Counted from the first letter of the stretch, positions 1 through 8,150 are shown. The stretch: 16,040 nucleotides of DNA from Draconibacterium sp. (GCA_027011835.1 JALUZN010000523.1:1-16040); one strand, 5' to 3'. Notes: a model not told the origin generated them from the letters alone. Numbers and translations: made by a program.

Positions 1-102
1 CTAAAATCCATGCTCTTGTCTCTTTATCTGTCATTTTAAAGAAATTAATATGATATACCCAAACCTGTATGAATTGAGTATAAAAGTACACAAAGCAAAG
101 TT

Positions 103-140
103 GCAAACAAAAAGAAAGCAACCCGTTTTGAGCTGCTTTC
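103..140 (-). terminator. Weak candidate terminator downstream of proS
   Basis: Read on the minus strand, a 7-bp stem (bases 134-140 pairing with 114-120, GAAAGCA/TGCTTTC) with a 13-base loop is followed by CTTTTTGTTTG. It lies 24 bases past the proS stop codon. The stem is short and AT-rich, so this is a modest candidate. The remaining bases 1-102 hold nothing I can assign. Confidence 0.4.
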
Positions 141-163
141 AATAAATCATTTTATTTTTTCTT

Positions 164-1636
164 TTAGTATGCTTGCGCGAATAATACTCTTCGCTTCGAT
201 GGTTTTCCCGAGAATATGCAAACTCCCTCCTCCTCCTCGTATTCTAAGGGCAGGCAACGAATTGTTGCTTTGGTTTCGTTTTTAATCTGCTCTTCTGTTT
301 CAGAGGTTCCATCCCAGTGAGCTAAAACAAAGCCACCTTTTTTTATGGCTTTTTTAAACGCATCGTAAGTATCGACTTTTACAGTATTCTCTGCTCTGAA
401 ATTTAACGCTTTTGCGTAAATATTTTTCTGAATTTCATCGAGTAAGTTTTCTATATATTCATCAACTCCGTCAATAGAAGCTACTTTTTTCTCCAGCGTA
501 TCGCGGCGGGCAATTTCCACTGTTCCATTTTCGAGGTCGCGGGGTCCGATTGCAATTCGTACCGGCACACCTTTTAATTCGTACTCGGCAAATTTCCAAC
601 CCGGTTTCCGGTTGTCTTTATCGTCGTAACGAACCGAAATTCCTTTGGCTTTCAGTTTAGAAACAATTTCGTTTACTTTTTCCGAGATTGCTGCCAACTG
701 CTCCTCGTTACGATAAATGGGAACAATTACAACCTGATATGGAGCCAGTTTTGGAGGAAGCACCAGCCCATTATCGTCGGAGTGAGCCATTATTAATGCT
801 CCCATTAATCGAGTAGAAACGCCCCACGATGTTGCCCATACATAATCTTCAGTCCCCTCTTTGTTAGCAAATTTCACATCGAAAGCTTTGGCAAAATTTT
901 GCCCTAAAAAGTGCGATGTTCCCGACTGTAAAGCTTTTCCGTCCTGCATTAAAGCCTCAATGGTATAGGTTTCTAACGCACCGGCAAATCGCTCGTTATC
1001 GGTCTTTGTTCCTTTTATTACAGGCAACGCCATAAAATTCTCAGCGAAATCAGCATAAACATTAATCATCTGTATTGTTTCGTCGATTGCCTCCTGTTTC
1101 GTTGCGTGCGCCGTGTGTCCTTCTTGCCATAAAAATTCGGCAGTACGCAAAAACAGACGGGTACGCATCTCCCAACGCACAACATTTGCCCACTGGTTAA
1201 TTAATATTGGTAAATCTCGATACGACTGAATCCAGTTTTTATAGGTGTTCCAGATAATGGTTTCCGAAGTTGGTCGAACAATAAGTTCCTCTTCGAGTTT
1301 AGCATCGGGGTCGACCATTACGCCACCATTTACCTCATCGTTTTTTAAACGATAATGCGTTACCACCGCACACTCTTTTGCAAATCCCTCGACGTGTGAT
1401 GCCTCTTTACTAAAAAACGATTTCGGGATAAATAATGGGAAATATGCATTTTCGTGCCCGGTTTCTTTAAACATTCGGTCTAATTCGGCTTGCATTTTCT
1501 CCCATATTGCATAACCATAGGGTTTAATAACCATACTTCCGCGTACAGCAGAGTTTTCGGCAAGGTCGGCCTTAATAACCAGATCTTGATACCACTGTGA
1601 ATAATTCTCGCTTCGCGATGTTAATACTTTCGCCAT
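164..1636 (-). CDS. proS: Proline--tRNA ligase, archaeal/eukaryotic-type (ProS type 3)
   Basis: Cytosolic class II aminoacyl-tRNA synthetase that activates proline with ATP and charges tRNA-Pro. The 490 residues fit the short archaeal/eukaryotic-type ProRS, which lacks the editing insertion of the E. coli-type enzyme. Visible landmarks are the RPTSET proline-pocket motif at about residues 121-126, the motif 2 arginine in VVRWEMRTR (152-160), and the QEGHTAHAT segment (171-179). An HGTP anticodon-binding domain follows (APYQVVIVPIYR onward), then a C-terminal module ending in a tyrosine, which is typical of this subtype. Two cysteines in the tail (RCLPL, GVCIF) may be what is left of a zinc site; four is the usual number. 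The start at 1636 gives the standard MAKVLTSRSENYSQWY beginning. It is divergent from the lipoprotein gene with a 97-base gap. I see no strong Shine-Dalgarno sequence, as usual in Bacteroidetes. Confidence 0.97.
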   Translation of the reverse strand: MAKVLTSRSENYSQWYQDLVIKADLAENSAVRGSMVIKPYGYAIWEKMQAELDRMFKETGHENAYFPLFIPKSFFSKEASHVEGFAKECAVVTHYRLKNDEVNGGVMVDPDAKLEEELIVRPTSETIIWNTYKNWIQSYRDLPILINQWANVVRWEMRTRLFLRTAEFLWQEGHTAHATKQEAIDETIQMINVYADFAENFMALPVIKGTKTDNERFAGALETYTIEALMQDGKALQSGTSHFLGQNFAKAFDVKFANKEGTEDYVWATSWGVSTRLMGALIMAHSDDNGLVLPPKLAPYQVVIVPIYRNEEQLAAISEKVNEIVSKLKAKGISVRYDDKDNRKPGWKFAEYELKGVPVRIAIGPRDLENGTVEIARRDTLEKKVASIDGVDEYIENLLDEIQKNIYAKALNFRAENTVKVDTYDAFKKAIKKGGFVLAHWDGTSETEEQIKNETKATIRCLPLEYEEEEGVCIFSGKPSKRRVLFAQAY

Positions 1637-1641
1637 TTCTT

Positions 1642-1649
1642 TAATTTTG
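1642..1649 (+). promoter_or_regulatory. Candidate Bacteroidetes -7 element upstream of the lipoprotein gene
   Basis: TAATTTTG matches the Bacteroidetes TAnnTTTG -7 consensus exactly. I find no clear TTTG -33 element at the expected distance, where the sequence already lies inside proS. Transcription from here would leave a leader of roughly 80 bases before the ATG at 1734. The match is short and the region AT-rich, so this is tentative. Confidence 0.25.
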
Positions 1650-1720
1650 GTATAGATTTTGCTAAATCATATTAAATTTTGAGATTACAAATTAAGTAAT
1701 TATTATTGACATTAATTAAA

Positions 1721-1726
1721 GGGAGG
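1721..1726 (+). promoter_or_regulatory. Shine-Dalgarno sequence GGGAGG for the lipoprotein gene
   Basis: GGGAGG sits 7 bases before the ATG at 1734 and fixes that start. A strong Shine-Dalgarno sequence is uncommon in Bacteroidetes, where most genes initiate without one. Confidence 0.6.
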
Positions 1727-1733
1727 ACGAGAT

Positions 1734-3137
1734 ATGAAATCAAGATTAACATTATTTAGCGCACTACTTTTTTTACTGGGTGGATGCACAACAGGTAGCT
1801 ACACTACAGGTTCATACTCCGATGACATTTATTTCAATCCGTCCGATGTACCACCGCCAATTGTAGTTACTGAGAAAAAAGCGCAACCTACAAAAACTGA
1901 AAGAGTTATTATCAGTCAGACCGAGCAAAATCCTGACGGATCAACCACAATGAACAACTACATATTCGATAATACAGATGCCGATGCTGTTGCATATAAT
2001 ATGGATCAAATGGAGTTGGAAGACAGTGACACTACTGTATATTACGACGATGATGATTTACAATATGTAATTAATAACTATTACGATGGCGACGATCTTG
2101 ATTACGCTTACAGAATCAGACGTTTCCACAATCCATATTTTTACGATCCCTTTTATTGGGATAGCTGGTATTACGATCCCTATTATTATTCACCCTTTTC
2201 ATTCTCATTTAGTTGTGGATGGGGAGGTTACCCTTATTATGGCTGGGGTGGTTATTGGGGCGGCTATTATCCTCCTTACTGGGGTGGCTACCCACCTTAC
2301 TGGGGGGTCTATCCACCGTACTATCCCGGATACCCTGTGTACCCGGTCTATCCGGTTTATCCCAGCGAAGGTTACACCTATGGACAAAGAAGATCGACAG
2401 GAACTACCGTTGCAAGGAACGATGGTCGAAGATCGACATCGGGATCAATTGCAAACAATAGTTCGGCAAGAAATAAAAGTGGAAACAGTACAGTTTCAGC
2501 ATCTTCAAGAAGATCTACTTCTCGGTCGGGAGTAAGCAGCAGTTCCGGAAGAAATAATACAAAAGCTGCTTCAACCAAAGTATTGACTGAACGGAGAAGG
2601 AGCACCGGCTATACACGCCCGGCAAACACAAGAAAAAGTGCAACCACAAACAGGTCGCAAAATAATACACGTTCAAGTAGTTCTCACCGAAGCACTGTCT
2701 CTTCGCGCACACAAAAATACTCTCGTCCGGGGTCTACTTCCAGCGGAAGAAGTTATACCCGGCCAAGTACAAGTTCGTATGCAAGAAACAGCTACTCGAA
2801 ACCAAGAGTAATTAACAAAAGCGGCACCTCTTCAAAATCGAGATATGTAAGTCCAAGATCGACTTCGAGCTACAACAAATCATACAGAACCAGTTCAACT
2901 TACAGCAGAAGTTCAAGTAGCGGACGCTCATCGAGAAGCTACAGAGCTCCTTCATCATCATCGTCACGTTCAAGTTCAAGCTCAAGCTATCGTTCATCGC
3001 CATCGCGTAGCAGCAGTAGCAGTTACCGGAGTAGTGGAAGCAGTTATCGGAGTAGCGGCTCGTCGTTCTCGGGAGGCTCGAGAAGTTCCGGCAGTAGAGG
3101 TGGTGGTGGAACAAGATCGTCTTCGGGAAGAAGATAG
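1734..3137 (+). CDS. Low-complexity lipoprotein, Tyr/Pro/Gly- and Ser/Arg-rich
   Basis: I do not recognise a named family. The 467-residue product starts with a lipoprotein signal peptide: MKSRL, a hydrophobic stretch, then a lipobox LGGC with the acylated Cys at residue 18. An acidic, Tyr/Asp-rich segment follows (about 85-125), then a Tyr/Pro/Trp/Gly-rich stretch of YPPYWGG-like units and VYP triplets (about 145-215). The rest, from about 220 to the end, is Ser/Arg/Thr/Tyr-rich low complexity with SSYRSSGSS-type repeats, probably unfolded and strongly basic. The acidic front and basic tail suggest a surface or envelope protein that binds polyanions or assembles with itself, but this is inference. 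It starts at the ATG behind GGGAGG and lies 43 bases ahead of the FadL-like gene, so the two are probably co-transcribed. Overlapping open frames inside it are artefacts of the repetitive composition. Confidence 0.85.
   Translation: MKSRLTLFSALLFLLGGCTTGSYTTGSYSDDIYFNPSDVPPPIVVTEKKAQPTKTERVIISQTEQNPDGSTTMNNYIFDNTDADAVAYNMDQMELEDSDTTVYYDDDDLQYVINNYYDGDDLDYAYRIRRFHNPYFYDPFYWDSWYYDPYYYSPFSFSFSCGWGGYPYYGWGGYWGGYYPPYWGGYPPYWGVYPPYYPGYPVYPVYPVYPSEGYTYGQRRSTGTTVARNDGRRSTSGSIANNSSARNKSGNSTVSASSRRSTSRSGVSSSSGRNNTKAASTKVLTERRRSTGYTRPANTRKSATTNRSQNNTRSSSSHRSTVSSRTQKYSRPGSTSSGRSYTRPSTSSYARNSYSKPRVINKSGTSSKSRYVSPRSTSSYNKSYRTSSTYSRSSSSGRSSRSYRAPSSSSSRSSSSSSYRSSPSRSSSSSYRSSGSSYRSSGSSFSGGSRSSGSRGGGGTRSSSGRR
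2221..2364 (+). repeat. In-gene degenerate repeat encoding Tyr/Pro/Trp/Gly units
   Basis: Irregular short repeats of the type GG(T/C)TA(T/C)CC…TACTGGGG encode YPPYWGG-like units. They are followed by TACCC(T/G)GT(G/C)TA units encoding VYP three times. This is internal to the lipoprotein gene and prone to slippage. Confidence 0.6.
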
Positions 3138-3180
3138 ATTGCTACACTCATATTTTTATATTAATTAAAATTATTTTATC

Positions 3181-4674
3181 ATGAAACGATATCTTATTCT
3201 ATTCATAGTAACTATTCTAATGCCATTTTTAATTCAGGCACAAGATTTAGCCGATGCTTTACGCTTCTCGCAACTTCAAACACAAGGAACAGCAAGAGCC
3301 GGTGCAATGGGAAATGCATTCGGAGCATTGGGAGGCGATTTCACATCGGTTAGTATTAATCCGGCCGGTATCGGATTGTATCGTTCCGACGAAGTTACAA
3401 TCACTCCAAAATCAAGTCATACTCGAACAGAAAGTTCGTACTGGAATTCGGGAGCTGAAGATACTGATTATAAATTCACGTTAAATAATTTTAGTTATGT
3501 TTCAACAATTCCTGCTTCGTCGGGGAGCGAACTGGGACTGATTAGCATTAATCTGGGAATTGGCTACAACCGTCTAAAAGAGTTTAACAGCAACGCATTT
3601 GCAATTGGAAACAATATAAATGGATCGTACCTCGACTACTTTGCCGATAATGCAAATCGTGGTATTTGGTCGGATCATTACGAAGAGCTAGCATGGAAAA
3701 CAGATGTTCTTTTACAAGATGAAAATACGGGTGAATACTGGCACGATATTCAAGATGCCGGATATGGACAAAACCAACGCAAATCGATATCGAAAAGCGG
3801 TTCGATTGACGAATATTCGTTTGCTGTTGGTGTGAATTTTAACCATAAACTGTATTTGGGAGCTTCGTTTGGAATGACAAATGTATATTACCGCGAGTCG
3901 ACAACCATATACGAAAACGATGCTCAGGAAAACATTCCCTACTTAAACAATTTTTCATTTAACAGCTATTTAAGAACTTACGGGTACGGAAATAATTTTA
4001 AGTTCGGATTAATTTACAAACCTATACAGGCAATCAGACTGGGAGTTTCAATACATACACCTACCTGGTACAGGCTGCACGATTCGTTTGAAACATCGAT
4101 GCAGAGTTCGCTCACCTACGACGACGGTTCGGGAAACTACAACGAGCGTTCGCCTTTGAATTATTACGACTACCGGCTGGAGACTCCTTTAAGAACGACA
4201 TTCAGCGGAGCTTTTGTAATTGCAAAAAAAGGGTTAATCAGTGTTGATTATGAACTAATAAATTATGGTATGGCAAAGCTTAGAAATGGTGGCGATGGGT
4301 ACAACTTCAACCAGGAAAATATCGACATTTCTGAAGCTTATAAAACTTCGGGCAATTTAAGAGTTGGAGGAGAGCTGTTAATCAGCAAAGCAATTCGTTT
4401 ACGCGGAGGATACGAATATCAGCAGTCGGCATTTAATACGAATGCATTTGGAGCTGCACAACCAAATTCGAATGCAAATCTAATGGTGTATTCAGGGGGA
4501 TTAGGATTTAAATCAGGCCTGTTTTTTGCCGATGTTGCCTACCGGTATTCAACTATAAATTATTACGATTATCCGTATTCAACTCCGGTTTCTGAAGATT
4601 TCCCGGCACCTAAAATAATAAGTTTTAAAACCATTAAAAACGATGTGCTTTTAACTATTGGGTACAAGTTTTAA
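3181..4674 (+). CDS. OmpP1/FadL/TodX-like outer-membrane transport protein
   Basis: Predicted outer-membrane beta-barrel of 497 residues. An N-terminal signal peptide (MKRYLILF…IQAQ, cleaved after about residue 20) leads into the family's N-terminal plug region: DALRFSQLQTQGTARAGAMG at about 24-43, then NAFGALGGDFTSVSINPAGIG at about 45-65. The NPAG(I/L)G motif is characteristic of FadL/OmpP1 proteins, where the N terminus blocks the pore. The rest alternates aromatic and polar residues as in barrel strands and ends in a terminal aromatic (IGYKF). Family members move hydrophobic compounds such as fatty acids or aromatics across the outer membrane; Bacteroidetes homologues are often labelled 'hemin receptor' with little evidence. 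The substrate cannot be read from sequence. It follows the lipoprotein gene by 43 bases and ends 37 bases before a convergent terminator. Confidence 0.9.
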   Translation: MKRYLILFIVTILMPFLIQAQDLADALRFSQLQTQGTARAGAMGNAFGALGGDFTSVSINPAGIGLYRSDEVTITPKSSHTRTESSYWNSGAEDTDYKFTLNNFSYVSTIPASSGSELGLISINLGIGYNRLKEFNSNAFAIGNNINGSYLDYFADNANRGIWSDHYEELAWKTDVLLQDENTGEYWHDIQDAGYGQNQRKSISKSGSIDEYSFAVGVNFNHKLYLGASFGMTNVYYRESTTIYENDAQENIPYLNNFSFNSYLRTYGYGNNFKFGLIYKPIQAIRLGVSIHTPTWYRLHDSFETSMQSSLTYDDGSGNYNERSPLNYYDYRLETPLRTTFSGAFVIAKKGLISVDYELINYGMAKLRNGGDGYNFNQENIDISEAYKTSGNLRVGGELLISKAIRLRGGYEYQQSAFNTNAFGAAQPNSNANLMVYSGGLGFKSGLFFADVAYRYSTINYYDYPYSTPVSEDFPAPKIISFKTIKNDVLLTIGYKF

Positions 4675-4710
4675 AAAAATAAGCCCACTTTGGGCAAGAC
4701 TCTAAAAAGT

Positions 4711-4741
4711 AAAAAGCCCGGAAGAAAACTTCCGGGCTTTT
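4711..4741. terminator. Bidirectional Rho-independent terminator
   Basis: A perfect 12-bp stem (4713-4724 with 4729-4740; core AGCCCGGAAG/CTTCCGGGCT) closes an AAAA loop. It is flanked by A's on the left and T's on the right, so both strands get a T tail. It ends the plus-strand outer-membrane gene and the minus-strand thrS-infC-rpmI-rplT operon. A small extra hairpin (GCCCA-ctt-TGGGC, 4683-4695) lies between it and the plus-strand stop. Confidence 0.9.
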
Positions 4742-4770
4742 ACTATATTCACCGTAAATAATTGTTGCTC

Positions 4771-5115
4771 TTATTTTACTTTGTCAACGATTGCTTTGAA
4801 TGCTTCAGGTTGGTTCATCGCCAAATCGGCTAAAACTTTCCTGTTAATTTCAATTTCATTCTTTTTCAACAATCCCATGAATTGCGAATACGACATTCCT
4901 TCGAGGCGCGCAGCAGCGTTAATTCGCTGAATCCACAATGCACGGAATGTTCTTTTCTTTACTTTTCTGTCGCGGTAAGCATAAGTTTGCCCTTTTTCCC
5001 AGGCATTTTTTGCAACCGTCCAGACATTTTTACGTGCTCCATAATAACCCCTTGTTTTCTTCAGTAATTTTTTTCTACGGGCACGTGATGCTACATGATT
5101 TACACTTCTTGGCAT
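4771..5115 (-). CDS. rplT: 50S ribosomal protein L20 (bL20)
   Basis: Binds 23S rRNA early in assembly of the large ribosomal subunit. The 114 residues match the usual length. The start MPRSVNHVASRARRKK, the KKTRGYYGARKN block, the RDRKVKKRTFRALWIQRINA block and the C-terminal region (MGLLKKNEIEINRKVLADLA) are all classic L20. It is the last gene of the thrS-infC-rpmI-rplT cluster, 120 bases after rpmI and 30 bases ahead of a strong terminator. In other bacteria L20 represses its own operon by binding leader mRNA. The rpmI-rplT gap contains a small CCTTT/AAAGG hairpin (about 5200-5212), but I cannot show it is an L20 site. Confidence 0.98.
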   Translation of the reverse strand: MPRSVNHVASRARRKKLLKKTRGYYGARKNVWTVAKNAWEKGQTYAYRDRKVKKRTFRALWIQRINAAARLEGMSYSQFMGLLKKNEIEINRKVLADLAMNQPEAFKAIVDKVK

Positions 5116-5235
5116 ACTTTTAATTTTTTTTGATAATTGGCGTTCTCTCTTACGACAGATACTTTAAAGCTCAATTACCTGGTTAATAACTCTTTTTACC
5201 TTTTAAAAAGGATTTTTGTAATTCATTAAAACGAA

Positions 5236-5433
5236 TTACTTCATACACAACAAAAGCTTAACGTTACGCTCATTGGTCTTATCAATTGTAGTCCAATAAG
5301 TTAAGTTACGTTTACGTTTTGTACTCTTTTTAGTCAAAATGTGGCTTTTGTAGGCATGTTTCCTTTTAATCTTTCCACTTCCGGTAAGTCTAAAACGTTT
5401 TTTAGCTCCCGAATTCGTCTTCATTTTTGGCAT
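5236..5433 (-). CDS. rpmI: 50S ribosomal protein L35 (bL35)
   Basis: Small basic protein of the large ribosomal subunit; 65 residues, normal for L35. The start MPKMKTNSGAKKRFRLTGSG and the following basic block (KIKRKHAYKSHILTKKSTKRKRNL) are diagnostic. It lies 38 bases after infC and before rplT, the conserved infC-rpmI-rplT order, so it is almost certainly part of the same transcript. The start is an ATG with the canonical MPKMKT sequence. Nothing odd is seen. Confidence 0.98.
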   Translation of the reverse strand: MPKMKTNSGAKKRFRLTGSGKIKRKHAYKSHILTKKSTKRKRNLTYWTTIDKTNERNVKLLLCMK

Positions 5434-5471
5434 AATCCTACTTAATTAAATGTTATCAAAGAACACTATTA

Positions 5472-6035
5472 TTATTTCTTTTTCGGTGAAATATACATTG
5501 TCATTCGTTTCCCTTCGAGTTTAGGCAACTGCTCCACTGTTCCAATATCTTCGAGTGATGTTGCCAGTTTCAAAAGTAATATTTCGCCCTGCTCTTTAAA
5601 TAAAATCGATCTTCCTTTAAAGAACACAAACGCTTTTACTTTTGCTCCCTCTTTCAGAAACTTTTCGGCATGTTTTAATTTAAAATTAAAATCATGCTCG
5701 TCGGTATTCGGGCCAAAACGAATCTCTTTTATAACAACTTTTACCGTTTTGGCTTTCATCTCTTTCTGTTTCTTTTTCTGTTGATAAAGAAACTTCGAGT
5801 AATCAATTATTTTACAAACCGGTGGCTCGGCTTTTGGCGAAATTTCAACCAAATCCAATTCCATTTCGTCGGCTATTTTAAGCGCATCACGTAAATCGAA
5901 AATCCCAGGATTCTCGATATTGTCCCCAACTAATCGCACTTGAGGCACTCTGATTCTATGGTTGATCCTGTGTTGTGGTTCCTGCGTTCTGCGTGGCTGG
6001 AACTTTCTTCTCGGACCTCTTCTTTTAATAGCTAT
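5472..6035 (-). CDS. infC: Translation initiation factor IF-3, with an ATA start
   Basis: IF-3 binds the 30S subunit, keeps it apart from 50S, and checks the start codon and initiator tRNA. The N-terminal domain (RINHRIRVPQVRLVGDN…, then LDLVEISPKAEPPVCKIIDY) and C-terminal domain (KVVIKEIRFGPNTDEHDFNF… to ISPKKK) are both complete. The GTG at 5948 would begin at MPQVRLV and cut off conserved RINHRIR. The frame stays open upstream to 6035 and encodes a basic AIKRRGPRRKFQPRRTQ extension, giving 187 residues. Between the in-frame thrS stop (6051-6053) and this point there is no ATG, GTG or TTG. The codon at 6035-6033 is ATA, 8 bases after a perfect AGGAGG. Non-standard AUU-type starts are known in infC, where IF-3 represses its own synthesis by rejecting them, so autoregulation is likely here. 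Confidence 0.93.
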   Translation of the reverse strand: MAIKRRGPRRKFQPRRTQEPQHRINHRIRVPQVRLVGDNIENPGIFDLRDALKIADEMELDLVEISPKAEPPVCKIIDYSKFLYQQKKKQKEMKAKTVKVVIKEIRFGPNTDEHDFNFKLKHAEKFLKEGAKVKAFVFFKGRSILFKEQGEILLLKLATSLEDIGTVEQLPKLEGKRMTMYISPKKK

Positions 6036-6043
6036 TTTAAATT

Positions 6044-6049
6044 CCTCCT
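6044..6049 (-). promoter_or_regulatory. Perfect Shine-Dalgarno AGGAGG for infC
   Basis: AGGAGG on the minus strand immediately follows the thrS stop codon and lies 8 bases ahead of the ATA codon taken as the infC start. A perfect Shine-Dalgarno sequence is rare in Bacteroidetes. Here it would compensate for a poor start codon and supports the ATA assignment over the GTG at 5948. Confidence 0.8.
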
Positions 6050-6050
6050 T

Positions 6051-8000
6051 TTAGTTATATAATTCTGATAATTGATCTCTTACTTCTTTATTAATGAACT
6101 CTGCAAACTCTTTGTTTGTCATTGTTCCTTTATCGCCTTCGCCTTGCCTACGTACCGAAATCGTCTCCGATTCTGCTTCTTTCTCACCCACAATTAACAA
6201 ATAAGGTATGTGTTTCAATTCGTTATCACGTATCTTCCTACCTATCTTTTCGTTACGTTCGTCAACGACGGTGCGAATATCGTAAATATTTAGAAAATCT
6301 GAAACTTTTTTTGCATAATCGTTATACTTTTCACTTATCGGTAAAACAACTGCCTGCTCGGGTGTTAACCAAAGTGGAAATTTCCCGGCTGTATGTTCAA
6401 TTAAAACAGCCACAAAACGCTCCATCGAGCCAAACGGTGCCCGGTGTATCATAATTGGGCGGTGACGGTTGTCGTCGGCGCCAATATACTCTAAATTAAA
6501 ACGTTCGGGCAAGTTATAATCTACCTGAATGGTTCCCAGCTGCCAACTTCTGCCCAATGCATCTTTAATCATAAAGTCGAGTTTAGGGCCGTAAAATGCT
6601 GCTTCGCCCAATTCGGTGGTTGTGTTTAATCCTTTTTCCTCGCACGCTTCAACAATTGCCTTTTCCGCTTTATCCCAATTTTCGGGCGAACCAATATATT
6701 TTTCAGGATTGTTGGGGTCGCGTAACGAAATTTGTGCGGTATAGTTTTCGAAACTCAACGCTTTAAATATGATAAAAATAATATCAATTACTTTTTTAAA
6801 CTCATCTTTTAACTGGTCGGGACGGCAAAAAATATGTGCATCGTCTTGAGTAAAGCTGCGCACGCGGGTTAACCCGTGCAATTCGCCACTCTGTTCGTAC
6901 CGGTAAACCGTTCCAAATTCCGCCATTCGCACAGGTAAATCTTTATACGACTTTGGTTTAACTTTATAAATCTCGCAATGGTGCGGGCAGTTCATCGGTT
7001 TTAATAAATACTCCTCGCCTTCTGTTGGAGTTGTAATAGGCTGAAACGAATCTTGTCCGTATTTCTGATAATGCCCCGAAGTTTTATATAGTTTCACATC
7101 GCCAATGTGCGGAGTAATTACCTGCTCGTAGCCGAATTTCTTTTGTACTTTTTTCAAAAAATCTTCGAGTTGCATACGTAGCTGTGCACCTTTGGGCAAC
7201 CACAACGGGAGCCCCTGTCCTACTGCTTCCGAAAAAGCAAAAAGTTCCATCTCTTTACCTATTTTCCGGTGGTCGCGTTTTTTTGCCTCTTCAATCATTA
7301 CAAGGTACTCTTGCAATAACTTTTGTTTCGGGAAAGTTACACCGTACACACGGGTAAGCATTTTATTTTTCTCGTCGCCACGCCAATAGGCACCAGCCAA
7401 CGATGTAATTTTTATAGCTTTTATATAACCGGTATTTGGCAAGTGAGGTCCGCGACACAAATCGGTAAAATTCCCCTGACTGTATAAGGTAATTGTACCG
7501 TCTTCCAATTCACTAATCAGCTCCTCTTTCAGCTCATCGTTTTTTTCTCCGAACAGCTTTAGTGCTTCGGCTTTCGATACTTCGGTACGAATAATATCAT
7601 TCTTCTGACGCGCCAGTTCAAGCATTTTTTGCTCTAATTTTTGCAAATCTTTTTCCGAAAGAACTTTGCCTTCGGGCAAATCTACATCGTAATAAAATCC
7701 GGTATCAACAGTAGGGCCAATTCCAAATTTTGTTCCCGGATAGTAAAATTCAATGGCTTCGGCCAAAAGGTGTGCCGACGAGTGCCAAAAAGTTTCTTTT
7801 CCTTCGCGGTCGTTCCAGGTAAATAACTTAATGGTGGCATCGCTATCAATTTTCCTCGACAAATCCCAGGTTTCGCCATTTACCGAAATGGCCAAAACGT
7901 CTTTTGCCAACCGGTTCGAAATAGATTTTGCAATTTCATATCCCGTAACTGCTTCGGCAAATTCTCTTACACTATTATCAGGCAGCGTTATTCGTATCAT
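6051..8000 (-). CDS. thrS: Threonine--tRNA ligase
   Basis: Cytosolic class II synthetase that charges tRNA-Thr and edits mischarged Ser-tRNA. The 649 residues show the full bacterial architecture. A TGS domain occupies about 1-62. The editing (SAD) domain has HSSAH (H73, H77) and C182/H186 in CRGPH. The catalytic core includes the zinc cysteine C338 in MNCPHH, the motif 2 region FGTVYRYEQSGELHGLTRVR, and motif 3 near IMIHRAPFGSMERF. The anticodon-binding domain runs from about 550 to the end. It heads the operon with infC, rpmI and rplT. Its stop is only 15 bases ahead of the infC ATA codon and in the same frame. The ATG start at 8000 gives the expected MIRITLPDNS. A candidate promoter at 8151-8179 would leave a leader of about 145 bases. 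Confidence 0.98.
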   Translation of the reverse strand: MIRITLPDNSVREFAEAVTGYEIAKSISNRLAKDVLAISVNGETWDLSRKIDSDATIKLFTWNDREGKETFWHSSAHLLAEAIEFYYPGTKFGIGPTVDTGFYYDVDLPEGKVLSEKDLQKLEQKMLELARQKNDIIRTEVSKAEALKLFGEKNDELKEELISELEDGTITLYSQGNFTDLCRGPHLPNTGYIKAIKITSLAGAYWRGDEKNKMLTRVYGVTFPKQKLLQEYLVMIEEAKKRDHRKIGKEMELFAFSEAVGQGLPLWLPKGAQLRMQLEDFLKKVQKKFGYEQVITPHIGDVKLYKTSGHYQKYGQDSFQPITTPTEGEEYLLKPMNCPHHCEIYKVKPKSYKDLPVRMAEFGTVYRYEQSGELHGLTRVRSFTQDDAHIFCRPDQLKDEFKKVIDIIFIIFKALSFENYTAQISLRDPNNPEKYIGSPENWDKAEKAIVEACEEKGLNTTTELGEAAFYGPKLDFMIKDALGRSWQLGTIQVDYNLPERFNLEYIGADDNRHRPIMIHRAPFGSMERFVAVLIEHTAGKFPLWLTPEQAVVLPISEKYNDYAKKVSDFLNIYDIRTVVDERNEKIGRKIRDNELKHIPYLLIVGEKEAESETISVRRQGEGDKGTMTNKEFAEFINKEVRDQLSELYN

Positions 8001-8150
8001 TTATTTTAATATTACGTTCTTTTATTTCAAAATTAACTTTCAAAAAAAACAGTTCCATTTTTTTACTTTTCAGCAAAACAAAATCAAAATTAAAAACAAC
8101 ATTTTCCGTTTTGCCAATTTTGTTTCTTTCTGTTTTTCAAAAAAGATTTG

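Noticed and set aside
114..127. Minus-strand CGGGTTGC near the proS terminator matches part of the SUMF1 variable-region sequence
   Set aside because: Only 8 bases match and the flanks do not agree, so it is not a template repeat.
2086..2535. 149-codon plus-strand frame inside the lipoprotein gene, and several other frames on both strands at 2205-3114
   Set aside because: They lie within the repetitive lipoprotein gene, have no domain-like sequence or start signal, and arise from its biased composition.
2880..3130. Short direct repeats that could suggest a CRISPR or satellite array
   Set aside because: They are Ser/Arg/Tyr codon repeats within one coding frame, with no regular spacer structure.
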